NCBI GenBank assembly: GCA_020636355.1
Contig: JACJYB010000012.1
Span: 62,001-126,000, forward strand
DNA: 64,000 nucleotides
Source: Lewinellaceae bacterium
Lineage (GTDB): Bacteria; Bacteroidota; Bacteroidia; Chitinophagales; Saprospiraceae
Direction: 5' to 3'
A program made the translations under genes and the position numbers. Shown here piece by piece: positions 17,775-27,985 of the stretch (positions within the stretch are counted from its first letter, which is position 1; the number at the start of each line of letters is the position of its first letter). The notes below the pieces were generated by a model, which was not told the origin of the DNA, did no database searches, and saw nothing but the letters and a program-made list of their open reading frames with translations.

Positions 17775-19889
17775 ATGCGCTTTGGGGTTATCCTTCTTGC
17801 GTTCCTGCTCACTCAATGCCAGCCGGAGATCGCACCGAAAACAACCATTTCCTCTCCCGATGGAAATATCAGCATTTCCTTTGACCTGCAACCTTCGGGT
17901 GCACCACAATACGGCGTCAGATATCATCAGAAAGATTTGATCCTGCCTTCCACGCTGGGTCTGGAATTCCGGGATCATCCAGCACTTCACGATGGCATGA
18001 CGGTCATTGGCACCTCGGAAAGGGAGATTAATGAGACCTGGGAAATGCCCTGGGGAGAACAACATCTGGTGGAAAACCATGGCAATGAACTGAAGGTGGA
18101 GCTCAAGGAAAAAAATGAGCCCGGACGAATGCTCAACCTTTATTTCCGGGCCTACAATGATGGCATAGCCTTCCGGTACGAGATCCCTAAACAGGAAGGA
18201 ATGGACACGCTGATCATTATGGATGAAAACAGCCAGTTCAGACTGAACGAAGATCCGCTTACCTGGTGGATACCAGGCGACTGGGATATTTACGAACATC
18301 TGTACAACGAAACCAAGCTGTCAAAGATCAATGCGATAGCAAAACGGAACCATCCCAATCTGGCGCAAACCTATATTCCTGAAAATGCAGTGAATACACC
18401 CTTCACCATGCGGTTATCGGATGGAACGCACCTGGTATTTCACGAAGCGGATCTCACCAATTATGCCGGCATGACCCTCAAGGTGGACACCACATCCCAT
18501 GAGCTAATGAGTGAGCTGGTCGGTTCGGATCGTTTCGGCTGGAAAGCAAAGGTGGCTACGCCATTTCATACGCCCTGGAGGACCATCCAGATCAGCCCGA
18601 ACGCAGAAGGGCTGATCACTTCACGTCTGATCGAAAACCTTTGCGAACCCAACAAGATTGGTGATGTCTCCTGGTTTAAACCGATGAAATACGATGGCAT
18701 CTGGTGGGAGATGCATTTAGGGATTTCCACCTGGGATTATGCCGGCACCCAGGACATGAACTCTTTTGACCAGATCGGCAATATGAAGCCAACCGGGAAA
18801 CACGGCGCGACCACGGCCAATGCCAAACGCTACATCGATTTTGCCGCAGCCAATAATTTAAAAGGTGTTCTGGTCGAAGGATGGAATGTAGGCTGGGAAC
18901 ATTGGATCGGATTTGACGACCGGGAGGGGGTTTTTGATTTTGTAACGCCCTATCCGGATTATGATCTGCCGGAGGTGGTGCGCTATGCGAAATCCAAAGG
19001 CGTCGAAATCATCATGCACCATGAGACTAGCGCAGCGCCCCGTACGTATGACCACCAATTGGATACCGCCTACCAACTGATGCAAAGCCTGGGGCTGCAT
19101 TCAGTCAAAACCGGATATGTGGGCAAAATCATTCCCAAAGGAGAATACCACCATGGCCAGTGGATGGTCAACCATTACCGCAAAGTCATCGAAACAGCCG
19201 CCAAATACCAAATTGCAGTAGATGCGCATGAGCCCATCAAAGGCACCGGCCTCCGGCGTACCTATCCGAATATCATCTCCCGTGAAGGACTACGGGGACA
19301 AGAATGGAATGCCTGGTCAACCGATGGGGGCAACCCGCCACAGCATCTTTCCATCATAGCATTTACCCGGATGCTGGCCGGTCCGATCGACTTCACACCG
19401 GGAGTTTTTAACATCAAGTTGAACCCTTATAAGCCAAATAATCAGGTGAATACCACGCTGGCTCAGCAATTAGCCCTGTACGTCGTCATCTACAGTCCAA
19501 TTCAGATGGCTTGCGACCTGCCCGAAAACTACGAAGGTCAACCAGGATTTCAGTTTATCCGTGACGTAGGTGTCGATTGGGAGCAAACCCGGGTGATCAA
19601 AGGAGATGTCGGCGATTATGTGATCATCGCCCGCGAAGAACGGGGTACCGGCAACTGGTTTGTGGGTGGGATTACCGATGAAAATTTCCGGGACGCTCTG
19701 TTTGACCTGGATTTCCTGCCCCCCAATACAACTTTCACCGCAACCCTGTACCACGACGGGCCGGATGCCGATTGGGACAAAAACCCGTTGGCGCTCGAAA
19801 TTGATAAAAAGGAAGTCACCTCTGAGGATGTTTACACCGTATACATGGCGCCCGGAGGAGGATTTGCATTAAGCCTTATCAAGCAATAG
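17775..19889 (+). CDS. Glycoside hydrolase family 97 (alpha-glucosidase type)
   Basis: 704 residues, the usual GH97 size. Lipoprotein-like N-terminus MRFGVILLAFLLTQC. The N-terminal beta domain (SPDGNISISFDLQPSGAPQY ... LGLEF) is followed by the (beta/alpha)8 barrel (WWEMHLGISTWDYA; VLVEGWNVGWEHWIGFD) and a C-terminal beta domain. Candidate catalytic glutamates are Glu417 (MHHETSAA), Glu504 (ISREGLRG) and Glu510 (GQEWN). The position where retaining GH97 enzymes carry the Asp nucleophile reads VKTGYVG, as in inverting SusB-type alpha-glucosidases. Probably periplasmic. No SusC/SusD pair is nearby, so it is not part of a classical PUL in this window. Confidence 0.9.
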   Translation: MRFGVILLAFLLTQCQPEIAPKTTISSPDGNISISFDLQPSGAPQYGVRYHQKDLILPSTLGLEFRDHPALHDGMTVIGTSEREINETWEMPWGEQHLVENHGNELKVELKEKNEPGRMLNLYFRAYNDGIAFRYEIPKQEGMDTLIIMDENSQFRLNEDPLTWWIPGDWDIYEHLYNETKLSKINAIAKRNHPNLAQTYIPENAVNTPFTMRLSDGTHLVFHEADLTNYAGMTLKVDTTSHELMSELVGSDRFGWKAKVATPFHTPWRTIQISPNAEGLITSRLIENLCEPNKIGDVSWFKPMKYDGIWWEMHLGISTWDYAGTQDMNSFDQIGNMKPTGKHGATTANAKRYIDFAAANNLKGVLVEGWNVGWEHWIGFDDREGVFDFVTPYPDYDLPEVVRYAKSKGVEIIMHHETSAAPRTYDHQLDTAYQLMQSLGLHSVKTGYVGKIIPKGEYHHGQWMVNHYRKVIETAAKYQIAVDAHEPIKGTGLRRTYPNIISREGLRGQEWNAWSTDGGNPPQHLSIIAFTRMLAGPIDFTPGVFNIKLNPYKPNNQVNTTLAQQLALYVVIYSPIQMACDLPENYEGQPGFQFIRDVGVDWEQTRVIKGDVGDYVIIAREERGTGNWFVGGITDENFRDALFDLDFLPPNTTFTATLYHDGPDADWDKNPLALEIDKKEVTSEDVYTVYMAPGGGFALSLIKQ

Positions 19890-19897
19890 ATTGTACG

Positions 19898-22800
19898 TTA
19901 CATCCAGGATTCCAGTTTATCTCTGATTTTGTTAAACGCATCCACATGGTCCTGGCGCTCCAGGCGTTTAAACATCAAAGCGAGAAAACGCATGTGTTCG
20001 ATTTCTCCGAACAAGTCTTTAATGTTGATACACCGGGTCACTTGTTTGTCGTATAAATCCAGGATCTTTTCCAAAAGGCCAATACGAACATCTTCGATGA
20101 CCAGTTTGCATATGTTCAACTGGATTTTTGCTAATTGTCCCCACAGATTGGATCGGCTGAACTTGATGTGATCGACTTCATCCAACCAGAAAGCCAGAAA
20201 ATCAACGGCAGGCTCAATTTGTTCTTCTGCCAATTTGGAATTAAATGCGTCGATAGCTCCATCACAATGGAAATACATCAGCGTATAGTAGGAGGTAGCA
20301 GGATAAATTTTATCCATTGGCTTCACCGCCTTATTCCATGCCTTCTTGTAATAACCAGCAGCTTTCTCCAAATATTCCCTGCTCAATGCTTGCGTCGGTT
20401 CTATGATAGCGGCTCGTTTATACGTGCTACCAAAAGAGGTCATCCTGTTGAAGGTTTCCCCCAGCGTCATTTGTTTATTAAGGTCATTCAGGATCCCTTC
20501 CAGCTCCTTTCTGAAAGGCAGAATTGACTGACCAGGTTGCAGGCCCAGCACTTCATTGGCCAATTTTTTAGCGCGGATATTGCAATAATGATCCAGCACC
20601 TGAATGCCGAAATCGGAGTCATCTTCCAAAAGCAATTGTCGAAAACTTTCTATTGCAGCCTGATATTGTCCAAGTTGCGCATAGATCTTTCCTTCCGTCT
20701 CAACAATGTGCCCCCTGAATTTACCAATAGAACCGGCGCGACCCACCAATCGTTGGGTACGTTCCCGGATATCACGTACCGTCCGGGCACTTGTTCCGGA
20801 AACAATATTTACGCTATAGGTCTCGGAGAGGATATTATCCAATTCCATTGAAATCTCAGATTCCAGTGTCAATCGATCATCCACGGATACATGGTATTGC
20901 TCCTCTTTCAACCGGTAAAACTGGTCCCCGTAACATTGATAGGCTCCCCAGGTATTGTATTGAGGAAATTCGGTGTAACAGTCTTCCCTGGCCTTGCGGA
21001 TTGCATCCCCGAAATACGCCCCCAGATACAAATAAGAATAGAGTTTCTGGGCGAAAAGCAGCGCAGCCGCATCGTTAACAGCCCAGCCGGCTACAACGAC
21101 GGCCTTGACACCGATCCGGATGAATTCGGTGCCAATATTTGCTGCCAAACGATGCCGGTGTTGCATATACAACTCACGCTGCGAATCCGTTTGACCGGAA
21201 TAACAGCAATTGATAAAAACAAACTCAGGGATTGCGGATAATTGCCGGATGGTGCCCGGATCCAGAAAAAGATCTTTACCAATGACGATCCCTACTTTAT
21301 GCTCTTCCGGCTTAAAAATCCCATGGCCCGCCACGTGTAATAGCTTATGTTCCTTTGCATAGAGCGCCTGGATGATCGCTTCCGCTTCACACCGGCGCAA
21401 TAGCTCCACATTCATATCGTTCTGATCCAGAATTTCAGCTACTTTCTCAGCTTCAAGGTATGCGCCGTCCAATGGCGGGAATTGGTCATCGTGATAATTG
21501 GGGTCCCCTATCACCAGAGCGCTCCGGTTGGTCACTAAAGCCGGCGTTACGACCACATCATCGGCATATAACTGCCGGATCAATCCGGCCTCAACAAACG
21601 TAGGTTTTTGACCGTAATTGCTGTCGTGGAACATTTCCCAGGGAAATCTTGCCGCTTCGATATCCATCTTCCATTCGATGTTGCGATGATTGCGAATGAA
21701 ATCCTTGAATGAATTGGGGATCAATAATTCGAAGATGGCTTTAGAGGCCTCAAGACTCAATTTTTGATTGACCGATAAGGTATCGGCCAGATGAGCCGCC
21801 AGCTCCATATTTGCCAGCACTTTATCCATTGGGACATTAGCCAGTCCTCCATAGGCACTATACTTCAGGTATGGTTTGGGATAACTCGGGTCATTTTTTT
21901 CCACGGTCGTGGTCATCGATTGCCACCAACTGCGAGACTCTTCCCGCAACAAACGGGACCGGTTACCAAAACCGCGCTCAATCTCTTCCTTCAACTCAAT
22001 GAAGATGGTATTTTTCTCCTCTCTGAGCTGGCTGAGAATTTTATAACACTCATAGGCGTTGTCCTGGTAATAATCAACAAATTCCACGGTTTTGATGGGC
22101 TTTAGTCCATTATCCAGGCCCAGGATCAATGCATTTGCCCGCTGGACACCCAGGATTATACTACGGACCGACTCGACCATAGGCAAACGGCCATATGCGC
22201 TGCCTACCAATAACGTTGAAATGCCCTCCCGAGCCTCGGTTTCCTTATCCGGATGCGTATCCCGGAAGAACAAGGCATACCTTAATACCGCTTTTTCGAC
22301 CGATAACGCCAGCTCAAATCCGGTGAGCATATCCTTGTTGCCCAAGCCGATGACAATCGCGCCGAGGGGAGTTCCCTGTTCATCATATATCAGTGCTTGT
22401 TCACCAATTTCTCCCGGATAAAATCCCAATTGTTTGTGTTCAAACAGCTTTCCACCCAAATAGGCGTCCAGAGTACGTTCGGCGCTGACGATGCCATCGT
22501 TGGCAAAATGGCCGATCATCACCGGAAATTGAGACCATTTCAAATCCCCGTTAAACACCTCCACCTGGAGAGGCACCTCAGCAACTTTTGGCAATAAAGC
22601 GGCAGGTGTTACGCCAAACAGATTGTCCGTAATGACGTCCGGTTCATGATAGGCTAATGCCGCGGCAGCAAGTCCGGGGTTCGGCTCGGTCAGTCCCCTG
22701 CTCCAGACCGAAGGCTTTGATGTACTTAATTTATTGGTATACCCTGATCGGAACAAATCTTTCAAGGCGCCTATCACCTCCGGACTATTAGCCAGGTTAC

Positions 22801-25192
22801 CATGTTCAATGCGTGAATAGTACAGGTTTCCCGGCTTGAGCCCAGGCGGAATACCCATAGCCCAGGTTACACTTCCGTCTCCTTCCTGCGTTGTTGTGTA
22901 TTTCAGATATTTTCCCTGGAAAAATGATTCAGCCAGTTCATAGCCATCCGTAGTAGATTCACTTAGTCCGGCTATGTAATAGATGACTTGCTCGTCCTGT
23001 GCATCAATGGCCGCATTTTTTAACAGCTCATCCTTGTAACTACCAAAATGGTTCAACAATTTATTGGGCGGAGCATCCAGTTGCTCTTTAACGTGGCTCA
23101 GGACGGTCTTCCAAAACGCTGGTTTTTCCATCTCCTTTTCGTTGACGGGCAACAGCTCATAAATTCCGGGGTATCGGTTAAATACATTCAATAAAGCTTT
23201 TTTGGAATAGCGGAAATCGAGCAAACTTAGTTGCCTTACCCTGCGCGAATGACCGGTCAGGACCTCCATAATGAGGTAGGAACCAAGCCAGGGTGTGCCC
23301 AGCATAATCCATTTCGCATTGGGCAATTCTTTGAATCTTTTCCAGGAATTACCAAACTGTTGCTTCCAGGCACGAGCCACGATACCACCCATAGAATGCG
23401 TCACCAGATAAATCGGTTGCTGGTGGGTAAACAGCGGCGTCAACTTCGTATCAACCTCTTTGGCTACTTCATCGACGGATTTTCTCCAATCGAAAGGCAT
23501 AATCAATACATCGTAATCGGCATCCAGAGATTCTTTGAAACGATGGTAATATTTATGGACCACCGACTTGGCCAAAATGCCTGGCTCATTAATATTCAGG
23601 TGATCTTTAATTTCCCCTCTGTTTATTGACGGGAAATCCAACCAGATGCAATGATCCCCGCGGTAAAGGTTCGATCCCATGATACCGGGCAGCAAAACAA
23701 CAATCGGCTTGCGGCCGGTCACTTGTTCCGACTTCAATTCACCCAGATTTAACAGACTTAATGCTACTCCGCGTCCCTGGGTAAATTCGTGCAGAGAGGT
23801 AAATCCCTGGATTGCCTGGTCCACTCTAGTCAAAGCCTGAGTAATGGCCACACTCGAAGTTCTGAAGTGGAAATAGGCAAAATGATTGATCCCGGCTTGT
23901 TCGATGCGCAGAAAATTACAAATGGCCCGGTTGAGTAAACCACGGGTCATTGCCCTTGTATTGACCACAAAATCATTTGCCTCCCGATAATACAAATTCG
24001 TCAGGATCACCTTAAGCGAATTCCATAACCCGTGCCCCACCTCGGCATCTCCGGCAACCGCATACAACGCACTGCTCAATTGAAAATTATTGTTATTGAC
24101 TTGCTGGAATGATGTCTCAGGCACCATAGCCCACAGACCCGGAAAGGAGCGCGCATGATATCGCTCCCGGACGATAGCCAAGAGGAAAGATTTAACCACG
24201 CCGTAAAGCGGATTGAATTTCCCTCCCAATGCCATCCGGATGACATTCATCAAACCATTTAAAAAATGATCCAGTCTTTGATCAAGCAATATGGTTCCGG
24301 AAGCCGGGCTGGCAACCCGAATTACCTTATCGATTTCAATGCGTTTGGTATTTGCCAATAGGTTGATTTGGCGCATTTCCTCGGCTTGCAAAACGGCATC
24401 TTCTTCTATAATCCGTATCTCGTCATCCGTAAATCCTCTGATGGGATTGCGATGATCACACCGCGCCAGCACGTCCGCTAATAAACCTCCCCGGGATGCA
24501 CTGACCAGTGTCAGCTTTATCTCCTCAGGAAACAGCTTCAGCAAGTCAAGAACATTTTTGTACGGAGAATGCTTCACCGTATAATGATCCCAGCCCAACA
24601 CCCGGCCCTGATAATGGTCATGAATACTTTGCCAGCGGTCTTCCGGAAACTTGTTAAAGGACCCCTGAGTGGAAGCAAATGTGCCGTGCAGCATTAATAA
24701 GTAATGCGTGCGTGTTGTGATGGTATCTTCCGGCACAACCTGAAAAGTTCTGGTCACCCGCTTCAATCCCGGGCTATGCATGGCTCTTCGCTCTATCAGT
24801 TCCGCCAGCTCATGCGCGGCCTTACTTACGAGATCATTTTTAATAATGTCCAAACGATTAAAACTAAACCCGGTCCCATCGCGAGTACCACGACCCGATT
24901 GGACCATAATTTGGGCCGGGATCTCGATGATTCGCTGCTGTCCGGACCGGGAATAGAAAGAATTGGTTGCTGTCAATTCCGGAATATCATCCCCATAGCA
25001 GATCCACTCCACACCATCCATGGAAGTTAATTGGATAAGGCGGTCGTCTCCAATATCCAGCTTCTGCAGATCGGCAATACCCCGATCCGTGGAAAGTTGA
25101 AATGATGATTCGACGACAAATTCTTCATTGCCCGCCATTAAATCTTCAGCAGGGATAGACCTTCCGGTAAAAACTATTTGAATCTTTTCCAT
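19898..25192 (-). CDS. Giant multidomain protein: two alpha/beta hydrolases, macro/M17N-like domain, CHAT protease, TPR-like tail
   Basis: 1764 residues from ATG 25192; the longer frame would need TTG 25294. No signal peptide: cytoplasmic. Domains by eye: N-terminal beta-rich part (1-130); hydrolase I (about 165-330: YLLMLHGTFAS, nucleophile Ser233 in LVSASRGGL); helical linker; LCAT/PGAP1-like hydrolase II (about 530-800: VVLLPGIMGSNLYRG, Ser600 in THSMGGIVARAW, GTPWLGS); a domain like the N-terminal macro fold of M17 leucyl aminopeptidase (about 875-1000: VMIGHFANDGIVSAERTLD, IVIGLGNKDMLTG); CHAT caspase-like protease (about 1150-1410: FPWEMFHD, His1290 in LHVAGHG, Cys1330 in FINCCYSG); helical TPR-like tail (about 1450-1764: AQLGQYQAAIESFRQLL). 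CHAT proteases and such hydrolases occur as effectors or regulators in bacterial immunity and cell death, so a defence role is plausible but unproven. The gene stands alone between GH97 and a sulfatase. Confidence 0.85.
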   Translation of the reverse strand: MEKIQIVFTGRSIPAEDLMAGNEEFVVESSFQLSTDRGIADLQKLDIGDDRLIQLTSMDGVEWICYGDDIPELTATNSFYSRSGQQRIIEIPAQIMVQSGRGTRDGTGFSFNRLDIIKNDLVSKAAHELAELIERRAMHSPGLKRVTRTFQVVPEDTITTRTHYLLMLHGTFASTQGSFNKFPEDRWQSIHDHYQGRVLGWDHYTVKHSPYKNVLDLLKLFPEEIKLTLVSASRGGLLADVLARCDHRNPIRGFTDDEIRIIEEDAVLQAEEMRQINLLANTKRIEIDKVIRVASPASGTILLDQRLDHFLNGLMNVIRMALGGKFNPLYGVVKSFLLAIVRERYHARSFPGLWAMVPETSFQQVNNNNFQLSSALYAVAGDAEVGHGLWNSLKVILTNLYYREANDFVVNTRAMTRGLLNRAICNFLRIEQAGINHFAYFHFRTSSVAITQALTRVDQAIQGFTSLHEFTQGRGVALSLLNLGELKSEQVTGRKPIVVLLPGIMGSNLYRGDHCIWLDFPSINRGEIKDHLNINEPGILAKSVVHKYYHRFKESLDADYDVLIMPFDWRKSVDEVAKEVDTKLTPLFTHQQPIYLVTHSMGGIVARAWKQQFGNSWKRFKELPNAKWIMLGTPWLGSYLIMEVLTGHSRRVRQLSLLDFRYSKKALLNVFNRYPGIYELLPVNEKEMEKPAFWKTVLSHVKEQLDAPPNKLLNHFGSYKDELLKNAAIDAQDEQVIYYIAGLSESTTDGYELAESFFQGKYLKYTTTQEGDGSVTWAMGIPPGLKPGNLYYSRIEHGNLANSPEVIGALKDLFRSGYTNKLSTSKPSVWSRGLTEPNPGLAAAALAYHEPDVITDNLFGVTPAALLPKVAEVPLQVEVFNGDLKWSQFPVMIGHFANDGIVSAERTLDAYLGGKLFEHKQLGFYPGEIGEQALIYDEQGTPLGAIVIGLGNKDMLTGFELALSVEKAVLRYALFFRDTHPDKETEAREGISTLLVGSAYGRLPMVESVRSIILGVQRANALILGLDNGLKPIKTVEFVDYYQDNAYECYKILSQLREEKNTIFIELKEEIERGFGNRSRLLREESRSWWQSMTTTVEKNDPSYPKPYLKYSAYGGLANVPMDKVLANMELAAHLADTLSVNQKLSLEASKAIFELLIPNSFKDFIRNHRNIEWKMDIEAARFPWEMFHDSNYGQKPTFVEAGLIRQLYADDVVVTPALVTNRSALVIGDPNYHDDQFPPLDGAYLEAEKVAEILDQNDMNVELLRRCEAEAIIQALYAKEHKLLHVAGHGIFKPEEHKVGIVIGKDLFLDPGTIRQLSAIPEFVFINCCYSGQTDSQRELYMQHRHRLAANIGTEFIRIGVKAVVVAGWAVNDAAALLFAQKLYSYLYLGAYFGDAIRKAREDCYTEFPQYNTWGAYQCYGDQFYRLKEEQYHVSVDDRLTLESEISMELDNILSETYSVNIVSGTSARTVRDIRERTQRLVGRAGSIGKFRGHIVETEGKIYAQLGQYQAAIESFRQLLLEDDSDFGIQVLDHYCNIRAKKLANEVLGLQPGQSILPFRKELEGILNDLNKQMTLGETFNRMTSFGSTYKRAAIIEPTQALSREYLEKAAGYYKKAWNKAVKPMDKIYPATSYYTLMYFHCDGAIDAFNSKLAEEQIEPAVDFLAFWLDEVDHIKFSRSNLWGQLAKIQLNICKLVIEDVRIGLLEKILDLYDKQVTRCINIKDLFGEIEHMRFLALMFKRLERQDHVDAFNKIRDKLESWM

Positions 25193-25390
25193 GTGGTGTG
25201 GTGTATATTGAGTACAATCGGATATAGATGACTGGGTCGAACCATCGGTAGTAATGTCCTTTTTCAAGTTACACAATTTTCCAGCTGCGATCAAGCGCCT
25301 GCTCGGGACGAGCCGTTAAAGGGGAAAAATCCCTTGATTGGAATTACATCCGGAATTTGCTACCTTATGATAAGAACCAATTGCTATCGT

Positions 25391-27136
25391 ATGTGGAAAT
25401 GCTTCGTTATAGGCATAGCTATTAGTTGTCTTTTTTTCCTGCGTTGCCAAAATGCACCCTCTGTTCAGCAACCCAACATCCTCCTCATTATGGCGGACGA
25501 CCAGGGCTATGGGGACCTCGGCAGTAGCGGTAATCCGTTGATTCACACGCCGCATCTGGACGCCCTGGCACACGAAAGTGTCCGATTCACTCATTTTCAT
25601 GTATCACCGGTCTGTGCGCCTACCCGCTCCAGTCTGATGACCGGCAGGTATTCCCTGCGCACTGGAATCCGGGACACCTACAATGGCGGCGCCATCATGT
25701 CCACAGAGGAAATCACCATCGCAGAAATGCTTGGTGCAAGTGGTTATGCCACCGGTGTCTTTGGCAAATGGCATCTGGGTGACAATTATCCCAGCCGGCC
25801 TCAAGACCAGGGTTTTGACGAATCGCTCATCCACCTGTCCGGAGGGATGGCACAGGTCGGAGACTTCACCACCTGGTTTCAAGGAGACAGCGCTTACTTT
25901 AACCCGGTGCTCTGGCACAATGGGCAACAACAACATTATCAGGGTTACTGTACGGATGTATTTACCGATGCTGCGCTGGAGTTTATAGAAAAGCAACAAA
26001 GTCCGTGGCTTTGTTATCTGGCTTACAATGCACCCCACACACCGCTCCAGGTCCCGGATCGCTATTATCAGCTTTACCAGGATGTCGATCCCGCCTCGGG
26101 GTTCCCGGCAGACCAACCCTTCCCAAGGATGAGCGAGAAAGATAAAGAAGATGCACGACGGGTGTACGCGATGGTTACCTGCATCGACGATAACGTGGGA
26201 CGGCTGCTGGCAAAACTGGAAGCTTTGAACCTGACAGAAAACACCATTGTCGTATTTATGACCGACAATGGCCCACAACAACAGCGCTATCTGGCTGGAA
26301 TGCGCGGGCTGAAGGGAAGTGTCTACCGCGGAGGCACACGGGTGCCCTTTTTCTTCCGCTATCCGGGCAAAGTGGCCGGCAACCGGGACATCGATGCCCT
26401 TGCTGCCCATCTGGATGTACTGCCTACCCTCGCAGCGATCACTGGTGCCAGCGTTCCCGATGACCGACCCATCGACGGCCGCAGCCTGTGGCCCCTTTTG
26501 CAAAATACCGCCGAAGCCTGGCAAGACCGGCCTTATTTCTCTTATTGGACCCGACGCTATCCGGAAAAATACAACAACATTGCCCTGGAACAGGGTGTCT
26601 ACAAACTGGTAGGCCATGCGGATTACGATGCACCCATCGACTCCTTTGAGCTGTTTAACATCCGGACAGATCCCTATGAATTGAAAAACATCATTTCAAC
26701 GAATCGACCGGAAGCTGAAAAACTGAAGAAGGCATTAGACAGTACCTATCGGGAATTGATTCAATCCGATCATCTGGTCCATCAGCCGCCGATCATTATT
26801 GGCGACTCTCACGAGAATCCGGTCTACCTGAACCGCAACGATGCCGATGGCGAAAGGGGCATCTGGGCCCAGTCCCAAGTGTACGGCAGATGGAATGTGG
26901 AAATCCGCCCCGGCAACTACGACATTTCATTCCGATTTTTGGACACCTTACCTGCAGGTAGGATGGTGCTGGAAGCTGGAACGGACGTCTGGCAAAAAGC
27001 AAGTGATGGCCATAGCCTTGTTTTGGAGCTAAAAAACGTGGAAATGCCTGCTTTCAAGGGATCCCTTATTCCCTTCTATGCATGCCGCGATGGAAACCTC
27101 CTGCCTTTTTGGGTAGAGCTTAAAAGGACAAAATAA
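25391..27136 (+). CDS. Sulfatase, family S1 (formylglycine type), lipoprotein
   Basis: 581 residues from ATG 25391 (MWKCFVIGIAISCLFFLRC, signal with possible lipobox). The sulfatase core begins PNILLIMADDQGYGDLG (metal-binding Asp pair). The formylglycine signature is Cys75-A-P-T-Arg79 in VSPVCAPTRSSLMTGR, so maturation by an FGE or anaerobic enzyme is needed. Further motifs: GKWHLGD, VFMTDNGPQQ, MRGLKGSVYRGGTRVPFFFRYPG. An extra C-terminal beta-rich domain of about 110 residues follows. Hydrolyses a sulfate ester, probably on an algal or host glycan (inference). Divergent from the giant CHAT gene. Confidence 0.9.
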   Translation: MWKCFVIGIAISCLFFLRCQNAPSVQQPNILLIMADDQGYGDLGSSGNPLIHTPHLDALAHESVRFTHFHVSPVCAPTRSSLMTGRYSLRTGIRDTYNGGAIMSTEEITIAEMLGASGYATGVFGKWHLGDNYPSRPQDQGFDESLIHLSGGMAQVGDFTTWFQGDSAYFNPVLWHNGQQQHYQGYCTDVFTDAALEFIEKQQSPWLCYLAYNAPHTPLQVPDRYYQLYQDVDPASGFPADQPFPRMSEKDKEDARRVYAMVTCIDDNVGRLLAKLEALNLTENTIVVFMTDNGPQQQRYLAGMRGLKGSVYRGGTRVPFFFRYPGKVAGNRDIDALAAHLDVLPTLAAITGASVPDDRPIDGRSLWPLLQNTAEAWQDRPYFSYWTRRYPEKYNNIALEQGVYKLVGHADYDAPIDSFELFNIRTDPYELKNIISTNRPEAEKLKKALDSTYRELIQSDHLVHQPPIIIGDSHENPVYLNRNDADGERGIWAQSQVYGRWNVEIRPGNYDISFRFLDTLPAGRMVLEAGTDVWQKASDGHSLVLELKNVEMPAFKGSLIPFYACRDGNLLPFWVELKRTK

Positions 27137-27172
27137 CCCATTAGAACGTTCTTGATATAAATCCTATTCACC

Positions 27173-27868
27173 TTGTACCAGCGTATATTTTTGAGTCTTT
27201 GCATTTTCTCAGCACTGCAATGCCGCCTTTTTGATAACACCCTACCCGTATTCCCTTCTGATTTTAATCAAATGGACCTGGATCAAATGCAGACCGGTCA
27301 AACCTTTCATTACTTGTTCCTCATCGGAAGTGGTTATCCGGATCCGAATGATCAGCAGTTCTACTACACCGGAGACACCCTGGAGTTAAAAGTTCTGGAA
27401 TTCAATAGTATAGGTTATTACATATCGGAATCAATAACTCCCGGTTCACCTGTCTGGAATATGGATAGTACCCGGTATTATGGAATTCAAAAAGATTCCG
27501 TTTATGTTAATTTATGGATCGTGCGCAACGATTCTCTATTCATCCAATCCATCCATCCTGAACAATATACACACAGTCATCTATTGTTCAGGTCCGATTT
27601 TGCATTAATGCATTTTACGGAAGCCGAGGTTAAAATGAAGGGCTGGAAAACTACCTATCCTTACAACGAAGCCGATGCCAGACTTTTCGCCACCGACTAT
27701 AAGCTGCTTGGTCATACCTACCCCCGACTGAATGTGTACATTAACAATAGCCCCATGGCGGGTGACGGCCCAGGGAACACGACTATTTTTAGCAGACCCT
27801 TTGGGATCATCCGAACCTCCAGCTATTCATTTTGGACAGGAATGGGTATCGGATGGGATAAGTTATAA
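27173..27868 (+). CDS. Hypothetical lipoprotein-like protein
   Basis: 231 residues if it starts at TTG 27173 (YQRIFLSLCIFSALQC, a signal with Cys like its neighbours). No ATG precedes the mature part until about residue 33, so a TTG start is likely. The mature part is rich in aromatic and beta-type residues (YLFLIGSGYPDPNDQQFYYTG; YYGIQKDSVYVNLWIV) with no family I recognise. It lies 36 nt after the sulfatase stop and may be cotranscribed with it. Confidence 0.6.
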   Translation: MYQRIFLSLCIFSALQCRLFDNTLPVFPSDFNQMDLDQMQTGQTFHYLFLIGSGYPDPNDQQFYYTGDTLELKVLEFNSIGYYISESITPGSPVWNMDSTRYYGIQKDSVYVNLWIVRNDSLFIQSIHPEQYTHSHLLFRSDFALMHFTEAEVKMKGWKTTYPYNEADARLFATDYKLLGHTYPRLNVYINNSPMAGDGPGNTTIFSRPFGIIRTSSYSFWTGMGIGWDKL

Positions 27869-27985
27869 AAAGCATTCCATGAAACTTGATCGACAGCTTG
27901 TTAAGCTTATTAATGGTTTTGCCACCCGTAATAATCCTTACTTTTATGATCTTGAAAAGCTATCCTGGATTAAGAATTGCTGTAT

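Noticed and set aside
17562..18299. 245-residue antisense ORF over the esterase/GH97 junction
   Set aside because: It spans two confident genes and shows no domain pattern.
25604..26617. 337-residue antisense ORF inside the sulfatase gene
   Set aside because: The sulfatase has clear active-site motifs; the antisense reading is a by-product of its codon use.
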